Source: Roseobacter sp. CCS2
GTDB lineage: Bacteria > Pseudomonadota > Alphaproteobacteria > Rhodobacterales > Rhodobacteraceae
Length of the DNA stretch: 64,000 bases
Assembly (NCBI RefSeq): GCF_000169435.1
Contig: NZ_AAYB01000001.1
Span: 868,001 to 932,000 of the forward strand
Direction of reading: 5' to 3'
The notes under the pieces were generated by a model. It ran no database searches. It saw only the letters and a list, made by a program, of their open reading frames with translations, and had not been told where the DNA came from. The stretch's first letter is position 1, and every line of letters starts with the position of its first letter. Of this stretch, positions 17,159 through 25,517 are shown piece after piece. A program made the translations under genes and the position numbers.

Positions 17159-18010
17159 TTGCTGCGTCTTATATGCCTTCTGGCCCTTTTCAGGGCCGTG
17201 CCCGTTTATGCGGACGCCACATTTGTCGCCAGTTATGAATGGACCATAGCGGACCCCGCTTTTGGCGGCTTTTCAGGGATCGAGGTGTCTGATGATGGGG
17301 CCGAATTTGTCGCCCTTAGCGACAGAGGCACCATTATGCGCGGCGCGTTCCAACGACAAAACGGCACCATTGTCGGGATCGAGGCTGGACCGATCCGACG
17401 ATTGCGCGGCGCTTTTGGCATCCCACTAGACCGGGCAAACAGCGATAGCGAAGGGCTTGCGATTGCGGCGGATGGGCTAACCTATATATCGTTCGAATGG
17501 ATGCATGGGCTGCGTGCATTTGACGACGGTTTTGAACCAGCATCCGACTTGATCACCAACGCAGCCTTTGCCGGAATGCAGGATAATGCCTCACTCGAAG
17601 CGTTGGCTGTTGGCCCCAATGGGGCGCTTTATACCATGCCGGAACGGTCCGGGCGGGCGACCGAACCGTTTCCCGTTTTTCGGTTTGATGCAGGACACTG
17701 GGATCAGCCGTTCACCATTCCGCGGCGCGGCCCATTCGTGGTGTCGGGCGCTGATATTGGACCGGATGGGCTGCTTTATGTGCTTGAACGCGATTTCGTG
17801 GGGATCGGCTTTCGCAATCGTGTCCGGCGCTTTGCCCTTGATGGAAGTGGCGAAAAACTGGTCTTCGAAACGGGGCTTGGCACCCATGACAATCTTGAAG
17901 GCATCAGTGTCTGGCAAGATGCCAGTGGCCTACGCATGACGCTCATTTCAGACGACAACTTTCGGATGTTTCAACGGACCGAAGTCGTCGAATACCAATT
18001 GACGGATTAG
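17159..18010 (+). CDS. secreted esterase-like phytase-family protein
   Basis: The 283-residue exported protein has signal LICLLALFRAVPVYAD. The body matches the beta-propeller 'esterase-like activity of phytase' family: GGFSGIEVSDDGAEFVALSDRG near the start, RANSDSEGLAIAADG, and GLGTHDNLEGISVW near the end. These acidic loops bind calcium in relatives. TTG directly after the mepA stop codon is the apparent start, which implies translational coupling. The substrate is not known. Confidence 0.8.
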   Translation: MLRLICLLALFRAVPVYADATFVASYEWTIADPAFGGFSGIEVSDDGAEFVALSDRGTIMRGAFQRQNGTIVGIEAGPIRRLRGAFGIPLDRANSDSEGLAIAADGLTYISFEWMHGLRAFDDGFEPASDLITNAAFAGMQDNASLEALAVGPNGALYTMPERSGRATEPFPVFRFDAGHWDQPFTIPRRGPFVVSGADIGPDGLLYVLERDFVGIGFRNRVRRFALDGSGEKLVFETGLGTHDNLEGISVWQDASGLRMTLISDDNFRMFQRTEVVEYQLTD

Positions 18011-18066
18011 GCGAAGGGGTTTAGGCCGCCGTTGTCCCCGGTATCCGGGGGCCAAGTGCCGCACCC

Positions 18067-18729
18067 TTGTCAAAACGGATTAATCAAATGACACGTATCC
18101 TTCCCGGCGTTATCGCCATGGCCACTATTGTTGTGGCGTCCAATATTCTTGTGCAATTCCTCATCCTTGATGGGCTGCTGACCTGGGGGGCGTTCACCTA
18201 TCCGCTCGCGTTTTTGGTCACCGATATAATGAACAAGGTCTACGGACCAAGTGCGGCGCGGAAGGTTGTGTTTTCGGGATTGATCGCAGGTATCATTTGT
18301 TCACTAATCGGTAGCCAGATCATGCTGCAAGGCGACGGGTTCACATATCCGGCGGTTGCCCTGCGGATCGCGATTGGTTCCGCCACCGCATTTCTGATCG
18401 CGCAGTTGTTGGACATTGTCGTGTTCCAACGCCTGAATGCAGGGTCATGGTGGAAAGCGCCCTTGGGCAGCACGCTTGTGGGATCGACCGTCGATACCGC
18501 CATCTTCTTTTCGATCGCGTTTGCCGCTGTCTTCAACGGCTTCAGCGCATCTGCTGCAGAAGAAGTGATGTGGGCGCAAGACGCTGCACCATTTCTGCTG
18601 ACCGGCCCGGACATGCCGCTTTGGGTGACTTTGGCCGTGGCGGACTGGGGCGTAAAGCTGATCATCGCCCTGCTTGCTTTGGTGCCATTTCGCATCATTG
18701 TGACGCGTCTTTTGCTGCGGGGCGCATAA
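18067..18729 (+). CDS. queuosine precursor transporter, VUT/YhhQ family
   Basis: A 220-residue protein with about six membrane segments. YhhQ-family blocks are visible: TYPLAFLVTDIMNKVYGPSAARKVVF near residues 45-70, then GSTLVGSTVDTAIFF near residue 138. YhhQ imports queuine precursors such as preQ0 or preQ1 for tRNA modification. The TTG at 18067 or the ATG at 18088 may be the start, and neither has a strong ribosome binding site. The leader holds a CCCCGG-TAT-CCGGGG hairpin, but no recognisable preQ1 aptamer was found. Confidence 0.87.
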   Translation: MSKRINQMTRILPGVIAMATIVVASNILVQFLILDGLLTWGAFTYPLAFLVTDIMNKVYGPSAARKVVFSGLIAGIICSLIGSQIMLQGDGFTYPAVALRIAIGSATAFLIAQLLDIVVFQRLNAGSWWKAPLGSTLVGSTVDTAIFFSIAFAAVFNGFSASAAEEVMWAQDAAPFLLTGPDMPLWVTLAVADWGVKLIIALLALVPFRIIVTRLLLRGA

Positions 18730-18816
18730 ACACGACATCAGGTGTTTTTTTACTTGAAATATACCAAATCTGTGCGAACCTCCTTTCAGGCGAAACATTT
18801 GAAAGGAGGTGATCCA

Positions 18817-18873
18817 GTGCATCATGAGGTATTGGAGAAGTGTGTCGGGACAACTTGGGAGGATCGCAGCTAG
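18817..18873 (+). CDS. candidate 18-codon leader ORF behind an extended ribosome binding site
   Basis: GTG begins the peptide MHHEVLEKCVGTTWEDRS with ideal spacing from a 16-base match to the anti-SD region. An overlapping ATG at 18824 opens a second frame (MRYWRSVSGQLGRIAARAVL plus one residue, ending at 18889), but its spacing of 14 bases is poorer. The peptide has no recognised domain. It may be a leader peptide whose translation, not product, matters. Confidence 0.4.
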   Translation: MHHEVLEKCVGTTWEDRS

Positions 18874-18937
18874 GGCAGTCCTTGGCTGAAGATAACCTAA
18901 GGTGGAGTTCCTAACCGACCCACCTCCGTAATTCAGG

Positions 18938-18974
18938 AAAGGGCCATCCCACAGCCAGGGGTGGCCCTTTTTCT
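18938..18974 (+). terminator. strong intrinsic terminator of the structured RNA
   Basis: GGGCCATCCC pairs with GGGGTGGCCC (one T-G pair) around ACAGCCA and is followed by TTTTTCTTT. It separates the RNA element from the arfB gene. Confidence 0.9.
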
Positions 18975-19064
18975 TTGGCGAAACTGGCGTATGTAGTGTG
19001 AGCAGACGAAATTGCGGCCCCCGTGGCCAATGCCGGAGCCATCGGCGGGAGTTTTTAAGGCAAG

Positions 19065-19481
19065 ATGATACGCGTGAACAACCAGATCGAGATTGCCGAT
19101 TGGGAGCTGACCGAAAGCTTTACCCGATCTTCTGGTCCGGGCGGGCAAAACGTTAACAAGGTATCAACGGCTGTCGAGTTACGGTTCGAGGCGGCGCGAT
19201 CGCCCAATCTGCCGGCCCAGGTCAAGGCGCGCCTGAAACGATTGGCTGGGCGGCGCTGGACGCAAGACGGCGCGCTGGTTCTGTTTGTGCAAGACACCCG
19301 CAGTCAGGCCCGTAACCGCGAAATCGCGCGCGAACGGCTGGCCGAACTGATCAAGCGCGCATGCGAAAAGCCCAAACGCCGCATCGCAACCAAACCAACC
19401 TACGGGTCCGTGAAACGCCGTTTGGCCGGTAAAAAAGCCCGCGCCGAAGTAAAAGCGCTTCGCGGAAAGGTTAATGAATAA
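19065..19481 (+). CDS. arfB: alternative ribosome-rescue factor, peptidyl-tRNA hydrolase ArfB
   Basis: The 138-residue protein has the class-I release-factor catalytic loop SGPGGQNVNKVST at residues 24-36, where GGQ hydrolyses peptidyl-tRNA on stalled ribosomes. It lacks the stop-codon recognition domains of RF1 and RF2. The C-terminus is lysine- and arginine-rich (KPTYGSVKRRLAGKKARAEVK), the tail that in ArfB/YaeJ enters the empty mRNA channel. AAGG sits six bases before the ATG. The unusual ribosome-binding-site hairpin just upstream makes a link with translation stress possible, though a terminator separates them. Confidence 0.93.
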   Translation: MIRVNNQIEIADWELTESFTRSSGPGGQNVNKVSTAVELRFEAARSPNLPAQVKARLKRLAGRRWTQDGALVLFVQDTRSQARNREIARERLAELIKRACEKPKRRIATKPTYGSVKRRLAGKKARAEVKALRGKVNE

Positions 19482-19545
19482 AATACGCCGTATCGTCATA
19501 AGATATTAATAGGAATCGCAAACAGTGGTGGCAGTCGTTTAGCGG

Positions 19546-20652
19546 ATGCCTTTTATGCTACAGATTCAAGTCTTGATCCCACCCATTGTCGCGCTGCTTG
19601 GCATGGCATTTCTTTTCAACGCTGTACTGCGCAAATTCTACGACTCGACATATCAGCAAGTGGCTTTCGGCATATTGTTCGGAACAGTCGTTGCGATGGG
19701 CATGACCAATCCCCTGTCACTTGGGGATGGATTGATTTTTGATACACGTACTTTGCTGGTTGGCGCCGCCGTGGCCTTTGTTGGCCCTTTGGCAGGACTA
19801 ATCACGCTTGGCATTGGATTGGTCTGTCGCATCTTGATCGGTGGGACAGGCATGGGTGCGGGTATTGTTGGCCTTATCCTTGCCTTTGGGTTGGCGTATC
19901 TTTGGACAGTAATGACCAAAGGCCGTATCAAAAACCTTGTTCTGCATGATGTATTCCTTGGCTTAGCCATTACGCTGTCTGCTGTAGCGTTCTTCGTATT
20001 GCCATATGAACTTGCCATGACATTGTTTCTATCGGTTCTTCCAACGCTATTGTTTGTCAATGTCGTTGGTATGGTGGTCATCGGTTTGGTGTTTCGGCAC
20101 GGGGTGCACCAACTGCGGTATACAGAACAGTTAATTAACGCGGCCAAAACGGATTCGTTGACCAACCTGCTAAATCGCCGCGGGATGGATGAAGAAATCG
20201 GTGCGACGCAATATGACAGGAAAATGGGGCATGCGATGTTCTATTTTGACATCGACAACTTTAAATATGTGAATGACACATATGGCCACGGTGCAGGCGA
20301 TGCTGCATTGGCCATTGTTGCGGCACGTATTAAAGACAGCGTTCGCGGCGAAGCTCTGTTCACCCGGCATGGTGGTGATGAATTCTCAATCTACATGCCC
20401 CGGCTTGAGGCTGCTGACGTGCGTCATGTGGCGGATAGATTATGTGCCTGCGTCTCAAATCAGGCCTTTGGGTTTGACAGCCACACATTTGACGTATCAA
20501 TCAGCATTGGGGCGATCTGGACCAAGCAAAATCTGCCACCGCAAAAAATGATTGATCTCGCCGACGCGCAATTACTGTTGGCAAAACAGGCTGGCAAAAA
20601 CCGGGCGCAGGTGGCCTACGACAATCAGCAAGGTGAGGCGGCGGTAGCCTAG
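19546..20652 (+). CDS. membrane diguanylate cyclase (5TM sensor plus GGDEF)
   Basis: Residues 1-190 form about six hydrophobic segments of the 5TM-5TMR_LYT sensor type (PLSLGDGLIFDTRTLLVG, then GGTGMGAGIVGLI). Residues 200-360 are a GGDEF domain with DSLTNLLNRRGMD, FKYVNDTYGHGAGD and the intact active-site RHGGDEFSIYMP. The inhibitory I-site position reads RGEA instead of RxxD, so product inhibition is probably lost. It makes cyclic di-GMP at the inner membrane in response to an unknown ligand. Cyclic di-GMP control of motility would suit the flagellar genes in this window. Confidence 0.9.
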   Translation: MPFMLQIQVLIPPIVALLGMAFLFNAVLRKFYDSTYQQVAFGILFGTVVAMGMTNPLSLGDGLIFDTRTLLVGAAVAFVGPLAGLITLGIGLVCRILIGGTGMGAGIVGLILAFGLAYLWTVMTKGRIKNLVLHDVFLGLAITLSAVAFFVLPYELAMTLFLSVLPTLLFVNVVGMVVIGLVFRHGVHQLRYTEQLINAAKTDSLTNLLNRRGMDEEIGATQYDRKMGHAMFYFDIDNFKYVNDTYGHGAGDAALAIVAARIKDSVRGEALFTRHGGDEFSIYMPRLEAADVRHVADRLCACVSNQAFGFDSHTFDVSISIGAIWTKQNLPPQKMIDLADAQLLLAKQAGKNRAQVAYDNQQGEAAVA

Positions 20653-20710
20653 TCTAAACCGCAGTGATTTTATGACCTAAAGCCAGCCAACTGATAGATG
20701 GCGGTCATCA

Positions 20711-22003
20711 TTACACGACCACGTCGATAGCGTCTTGCGCGCCGACGTCAAAGACCTGCTTATACCGCGCGATCTCCTCCTGCGGGCCCATCGCTTTTTT
20801 GGGATTGTCACTTAACTTGACGGTTGGACGTCCATTTGCAGAAACGGCCTTACATACAAGTGAAAAAGGCGCGAGTGCATCACCAGCGACTAAGCCTTTG
20901 AAGTCGTTGGTCAGCATCGTGCCCCATCCAAAGCTAACCCGGCAGCGCCCAACAAACTGTTGATGCAGCTCGACGATTTTGTCAGCGTCAAGCCCGTCCG
21001 AGAAGATCACCAGTTTTTCACGTGGATCTTCGCCGCGCGAAAGCCACCAGTTAATGGCGGTTTCAGCCCCGGTCGCAGGATCGCCGCTGTCAACCCGGAT
21101 ACCTGTCCAACCAGCAAGCCAATCAGGTGCGCCTTCCAAAAACCTTTTGGTGCCGTAAGTATCAGGTAGAATGATCCGCAGATTACCATCATGTTCCTCG
21201 TGCCAATCGGCAAGGACGTCATAGGGCGACTGCCGCAAAGCATCGTCCGTTTCTGCCAGCGCCGCATAGACCATAGGAAGCTCATGCGCGTTTGTGCCAA
21301 TCGCCTCAATCTCGCGCATCATCGCAATCCGGCAATTCGACGTCCCTGTAAAGCTCTGTCCCAACCCTTCCATCATCGCCTGCACACACCAGTCCTGCCA
21401 CAGATAGGAATGCCTGCGCCGGGTACCAAAATCCGCAACCCGTAGATCTGGAATACCCTTCAGCCGGTCGACTTTCTCCCACAGCTTGGTCATGGCACGG
21501 GCGTAAAGTACCTGAAGTTCAAATTTGCCCATGTCTTTGAGGACCGCACGACTGCGAAGTTCCATGATCACGGCCAACGCCGGGATTTCCCATAGCATGA
21601 CCTCTGGCCATGTGCCCTCGAACGTCAACTCGTACTGCCCATCCTTTTTTTCCAAGTGATAAGGCGGCAGCTCAAGCTTCTCGAACCATTCCATAAAAGC
21701 GGGGGTGAACATCTGGCGTTTACCATAAAATGTGTTCCCGCGAAGCCAGGTGCTTTCGCCACGGGTCAATCGCAAAGAACGGATATGATCCAGCTGTTCG
21801 CGTAGCTCACCCTCATCCACGAGATCCGCAAGCCGAATGGTTTTGGTCCGGTTGATCAGCGAAAATGTGACCTGAGTATCGGGGTGATTGCGGAACACGG
21901 ACTGGCACATCAACAGCTTGTAAAAGTCCGTATCAATCAACGACCGTACAATCGGGTCGATCTTCCATTTGTGATTCCAAACCCGTGTCGCGATATCTAC
22001 CAT
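20711..22003 (-). CDS. pncB: nicotinate phosphoribosyltransferase
   Basis: This enzyme converts nicotinate and PRPP to nicotinate mononucleotide in the Preiss-Handler NAD salvage route. The 430-residue protein contains SLIDTDFYKLLMCQSVF, the phosphorylatable-histidine region FGTRRRHSYLWQ, and GWTGIRVDSGDPATGAE followed by VIFSDGLDADKIVEL for phosphoribosyl binding. The start at 22003 is preferred to 22072 because AGGGGG precedes it and the family sequence begins there. Nicotinamidase PncA, supplying its substrate, lies about 1.5 kb away. Confidence 0.94.
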   Translation of the reverse strand: MVDIATRVWNHKWKIDPIVRSLIDTDFYKLLMCQSVFRNHPDTQVTFSLINRTKTIRLADLVDEGELREQLDHIRSLRLTRGESTWLRGNTFYGKRQMFTPAFMEWFEKLELPPYHLEKKDGQYELTFEGTWPEVMLWEIPALAVIMELRSRAVLKDMGKFELQVLYARAMTKLWEKVDRLKGIPDLRVADFGTRRRHSYLWQDWCVQAMMEGLGQSFTGTSNCRIAMMREIEAIGTNAHELPMVYAALAETDDALRQSPYDVLADWHEEHDGNLRIILPDTYGTKRFLEGAPDWLAGWTGIRVDSGDPATGAETAINWWLSRGEDPREKLVIFSDGLDADKIVELHQQFVGRCRVSFGWGTMLTNDFKGLVAGDALAPFSLVCKAVSANGRPTVKLSDNPKKAMGPQEEIARYKQVFDVGAQDAIDVVV

Positions 22004-22075
22004 ATTCGGTTCCCCCTGTCGGCGCTTACGTGTTAGATCAAGAGGGCGCTGGTGTGGCAAGGGGGCCGTCAAGAC

Positions 22076-22612
22076 ATGGCATTGCGTTACGATTTCGACA
22101 TGGTCGCATTAACACCCGACGGGTTACCTGACCAATTTGGGGATTTAGAGGCCACAGGGGTCGCAACCGAAAAGGTGGCAATGTTCCGTGATCCCGATAC
22201 AGTTACCGCCTTGAAGGCGGCCGACACGGCAGTTCGCACCTACTTTATTGACAGCGGGTTCGCATTGAAACAGTTCGACAGCGGCGCACCTGCAGGACAT
22301 TTCGCGATGCGTGATGAAGATGCCCGCATCGCTGTCATCAACCGGCTGACGGCCAACCTTGAAACCCACGATCTGGCAAATGCCGCATGGGGCGGTTTTG
22401 ACTTTGATGCTTTCATGGATGCCATGGCGACAGCCGAACCTGTTGAAGACACGCTGCTGGCGCCACCCAAGAAACGACCGGTCTTTGACCAGGATCTGGC
22501 GACAGCCCGCATTGCATCCCAAAAGAAAAAGGGGCGCCGGATGATGGCGTTGGGCGGCCTGATGCTGGGACTTATTTTGTTGTTCTACGTCGCAAGCCAG
22601 TCTTTGATGTGA
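22076..22612 (+). CDS. conserved hypothetical protein with C-terminal membrane anchor
   Basis: The 178-residue acidic protein was not recognised. The first 150 residues are soluble, with MALRYDFDMVALTPDGLPDQ at the start and LAPPKKRPVFDQDLATARI near residue 130. A basic KKKGRRMM stretch and a single hydrophobic helix (ALGGLMLGLILLFYVASQSLM) form the end, so the bulk should face the cytosol as a tail-anchored protein. It is divergent from pncB by about 70 bases and could share its promoter region. Confidence 0.65.
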   Translation: MALRYDFDMVALTPDGLPDQFGDLEATGVATEKVAMFRDPDTVTALKAADTAVRTYFIDSGFALKQFDSGAPAGHFAMRDEDARIAVINRLTANLETHDLANAAWGGFDFDAFMDAMATAEPVEDTLLAPPKKRPVFDQDLATARIASQKKKGRRMMALGGLMLGLILLFYVASQSLM

Positions 22613-22653
22613 TCTAAGCCCAGCGTCAGCGCACAAAAAGGCATCCCTGTTCC

Positions 22654-23511
22654 ATGACAACCTCACCCTATTCCATTCGTTTGGTTGGCGCGGTTGTTCT
22701 AGCGATGACCCTGATTGTGGGCGGCGACGCGGCGGCGACTGTACTGACAGGTGCGGGATTTCCGCAAACTTTTGTCGCCTGGACGCGGTTTGCTTTGGCA
22801 GCCGCCTTGCTTGCCCCTTTGTGCGGTTTGGTCCGCGCTGATCTGGCCCTTTTTCGCGACTGGCGGTTGTATCTGCGCGCCGGTCTGATTGTCGGTGGCA
22901 TCGTGAGTATTCTGACTGCACTAAAGACGGAACCGATGGCAAATGTATTTGCGGGCTTTTTCGTCGGACCTGTAGTGTCTTATTTTCTGTCAGCCGCATT
23001 GTTGGGTGAGCGGATTACCCCTTTGCGGACGTTCCTTTTGCTGATCAGCTTTGCAGGGGTTTTGCTGGTCGTCCGCCCGGGGTTCGGGATGACGACAGGC
23101 ATGGGTTTCGCCATTCTAGCAGGGTGCTTTCATGGGGCCTATTTGGTGGCGACCCGGTGGTTGGCAGGTGGCTTTCGGCCCCGTTTCCTGTTGTTTTCGC
23201 AACTGTTGATTGGCGCGATCCTGTTATCACCGTTTGCGTTCGCGCCTGTACCCCAAATCACCTTACCCCTTTTCGGGTTGATCACGATCTCAGCCTTGGG
23301 TTCTGCTGGCGGCAATCTGTTGTTGGTCTTGGCAAACCGCACTACGCCTGCGGGCGTGGTCGCGCCGCTTATCTACAGCCAGTTGTTGGCAGCGATGGTT
23401 ATTGGTTGGGCTGTCTTTGGGCAATGGCCCGATAGCCTCAGCCTGGTGGGCCTTGCCATCATCATGGTCGCGGGGGTGTCTTCGGTGTGGTTTGCTGGCA
23501 AGGGCCGCTAG
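22654..23511 (+). CDS. DMT-superfamily transporter (EamA domains)
   Basis: The 285-residue inner-membrane protein has ten hydrophobic helices arranged as two EamA repeats (residues about 10-135 and 150-282), the drug/metabolite exporter fold. The end of the second repeat, TTPAGVVAPLIYSQLLAAMVIGWAVFGQWP, is typical. The substrate is unknown. The last four bases overlap the convergent pncA gene. Confidence 0.86.
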   Translation: MTTSPYSIRLVGAVVLAMTLIVGGDAAATVLTGAGFPQTFVAWTRFALAAALLAPLCGLVRADLALFRDWRLYLRAGLIVGGIVSILTALKTEPMANVFAGFFVGPVVSYFLSAALLGERITPLRTFLLLISFAGVLLVVRPGFGMTTGMGFAILAGCFHGAYLVATRWLAGGFRPRFLLFSQLLIGAILLSPFAFAPVPQITLPLFGLITISALGSAGGNLLLVLANRTTPAGVVAPLIYSQLLAAMVIGWAVFGQWPDSLSLVGLAIIMVAGVSSVWFAGKGR

Positions 23512-24101
23512 GCGAGTGTCACGCCAGCCGCCGCCATGCCAGACTTGGCCGCATCAAGCGAGCCGTCAAAATCAATCGCGCGACACAGCGCCAGGTTCAC
23601 GCTGACATCGAATCCCAGCTTAGCTGCATCCACGGCGGAATAGTTTACACAAAAATCCGTCGCCAGCCCCACCAACGTCAGTTTATCGATGCCGCGCGTG
23701 CGCAAATATCCTTCCAGCCCAGTGGGTGTCGTCTTGTCGTTCTCAAAAAAGGCGGAATAGCTGTCAATTTCAGGGTTATATCCTTTTCGGATAATCAAAT
23801 CAGCCCGGTTGGTTTGCAGATCAGAATGGAACGCCGCGCCGGTGCTGCCCTGAATACAATGATCGGGCCATAGGACCTGCGGACCGTAAGGCATTTCTGT
23901 CATGCTCATCAGGGCGGCATTATGGGTCGATGCAAACGACGAATGCCCGGCAGGGTGCCAGTCTTGTGTCAGGACCACGGCGTCAAATCCGGCCATGGCC
24001 GTGTTAATCCCTGCAACGATTTCATCCCCACCAGCGACAGCCAGCGCCCCGCCGGGGCAGAAATCATTCTGGACATCAATGGCGAGTAAGGCGTGGGTCA
24101 T
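23508..24101 (-). CDS. pncA: nicotinamidase
   Basis: This isochorismatase-fold enzyme deamidates nicotinamide to nicotinate. The catalytic triad is visible as Asp8 (LLAIDVQNDFCPGG), the Lys in IIRKGYNPEIDSYSAF and Cys in LVGLATDFCVNYSA. Metal ligands are expected in DWHPAGHSSF and related residues. The 197-residue length is normal. Together with pncB nearby it gives the nicotinamide-to-NaMN salvage arm. Confidence 0.94.
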   Translation of the reverse strand: MTHALLAIDVQNDFCPGGALAVAGGDEIVAGINTAMAGFDAVVLTQDWHPAGHSSFASTHNAALMSMTEMPYGPQVLWPDHCIQGSTGAAFHSDLQTNRADLIIRKGYNPEIDSYSAFFENDKTTPTGLEGYLRTRGIDKLTLVGLATDFCVNYSAVDAAKLGFDVSVNLALCRAIDFDGSLDAAKSGMAAAGVTLA

Positions 24102-24245
24102 ACAGCGCTCCGATTTTGCTGATCATAAAATAGCGGGTTCTGGCCGGGTCTGCGACCGCTTTGTTTGGGTCGCCGCAAAACAGCACTTGTCAGGACCGCG
24201 CGGATTTCATATCAGCCGCGTCTTTCGTATTTGATAGAGGCTAAG

Positions 24246-25493
24246 ATGGCGATTTTGGGTATCGACTTTGGAACCTCCAATACTGCTGCGGGAATAATGG
24301 CCGCGGGCCAACCGCATTTGATTACGGTTGAGCCGGGGCGCAAGACGTTGCCGACCTCTGTATTTTTTGACTACGACCGCAAGGTGACGACCTACGGATC
24401 GGTCGCAAATGCAGCGTTGATTGATGGCCGTGAAGGGCGGTTCATGCGTGCACTGAAATCTGTGCTTGGCACGCCGTTGATGCACGAGAAACGTCAGATT
24501 GCCTATGAACGACTAACATTGATCGAGGTCGTCGCGCGGTTTTTAAGCATGATCCGGGAACGGGCCGAAGCGGAAACTGGACAGACCTACGATGTGGCTC
24601 TGTCCGGTCGCCCGGTCAGGTTTCACTCAACAGATACGGCGCGCAATGCACAAGCAGAACATGACCTGCGCGCGGCTTACATGATGGCCGGGTATAAAGA
24701 TGTTTCATTCATGTTTGAGCCAGAGGCAGCGGCGCTGGCCAGCGGGCCGCTTGCCAAAGGTGATCTTGGTCTGATCGTGGATATTGGTGGCGGCACGTCG
24801 GATTTTTCCGTGTTTGAACGTGACGGCGACACGACCCGCATCATCGCCAGCCATGGCGTGCGTATCGGTGGTACAGATTTTGATCGCAGCATCAGTATTT
24901 CCAAAGTCATGCCGCTATTGGGTCGCGGGGCAGAGGTGCGCAATGCGTTAGGCGATGGACGCCATATGGCGCCAAATGCAATCTTCAATGACCTCGCAAC
25001 ATGGCAAAAAATCCCATTCGTCTACACCGCTGATAATAGACGGATGGCCGCAGATTTCGCGAAACTGGGGATCGAACCAGCGCTTTTTGCCCGGCTAAAG
25101 CAGGTACTGGACATGGAGCTAGGGCATGATCTGGCCTTTGCGGTTGAGGCGGGGAAAATCCAACTTAATCAACCGGACTTGGATGAGGCGGGTATTGATT
25201 TGCGGATCGTCGAACCAGCGCTTTGGGCGCAGATCACGCAAGTGGCGATGGATGATGTGTTAGCTGACCATGCCGCACAAATCGCTGCATGCGGGCGCGA
25301 AACGCTTCAGATGGCGGACGTTTCTCCGGCGCAGATCAGCAAGGTGGTATTTGTTGGTGGCTCCAGCCTGTTGAAAGTCGTCGAAGATGTAATGATCGCA
25401 ATGTTCCCCAATGCCAGCCTTGAGCGGACCGAAGCCTTTACCGCTGTTGCAGATGGTCTGGCCATCGCAGCATCGGGTGACTTGCCCCTTTGA
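24246..25493 (+). CDS. Hsp70-family ATPase (YegD-like chaperone)
   Basis: The 415-residue protein contains the actin-like ATPase fold of Hsp70: phosphate-1 ILGIDFGTSNTAAG at residues 3-16, phosphate-2 LIVDIGGGTSDFSVF near residue 178 and the adenosine motif VVFVGGSSLLKVVEDV near residue 370. It ends after the nucleotide-binding domain and lacks the substrate-binding domain of DnaK, as in YegD. A longer frame runs upstream to 24165, but the family N-terminus and GAGG before the ATG at 24246 mark the start. Confidence 0.87.
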   Translation: MAILGIDFGTSNTAAGIMAAGQPHLITVEPGRKTLPTSVFFDYDRKVTTYGSVANAALIDGREGRFMRALKSVLGTPLMHEKRQIAYERLTLIEVVARFLSMIRERAEAETGQTYDVALSGRPVRFHSTDTARNAQAEHDLRAAYMMAGYKDVSFMFEPEAAALASGPLAKGDLGLIVDIGGGTSDFSVFERDGDTTRIIASHGVRIGGTDFDRSISISKVMPLLGRGAEVRNALGDGRHMAPNAIFNDLATWQKIPFVYTADNRRMAADFAKLGIEPALFARLKQVLDMELGHDLAFAVEAGKIQLNQPDLDEAGIDLRIVEPALWAQITQVAMDDVLADHAAQIAACGRETLQMADVSPAQISKVVFVGGSSLLKVVEDVMIAMFPNASLERTEAFTAVADGLAIAASGDLPL

Positions 25494-25517
25494 ACAGACA
25501 GGCGTATCTGAAACCAC

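Larger units (their letters stand above)
18778..18974 (+). ncRNA. structured RNA with a sequestered extended Shine-Dalgarno sequence
   Basis: ACCTCCTTTCA (18778-18788) and TGAAAGGAGGT (18800-18810) are perfect 11-base complements around an 11-base loop. The right arm continues as GAAAGGAGGTGATCCA, the exact complement of the 16S rRNA 3' tail, followed seven bases after GGAGG by a GTG. A second anti-SD copy, CACCTCC at 18921-18927, can pair either with GGAGGTG at 18805-18811 or, as part of CCACCT, with AGGTGG at 18900-18905. A strong intrinsic terminator closes the unit. The layout suggests mutually exclusive folds controlling ribosome access. No known family was recognised and no confident promoter was found. 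Confidence 0.6.

Noticed and set aside
16256..18010. mepA and the phytase-like gene as one fused protein
   Set aside because: A clear TAA separates them, and each has its own signal peptide.
18011..18066. preQ1 riboswitch upstream of the YhhQ-type transporter
   Set aside because: Only a short CCCCGG/CCGGGG hairpin is present, and no preQ1 aptamer core was found.
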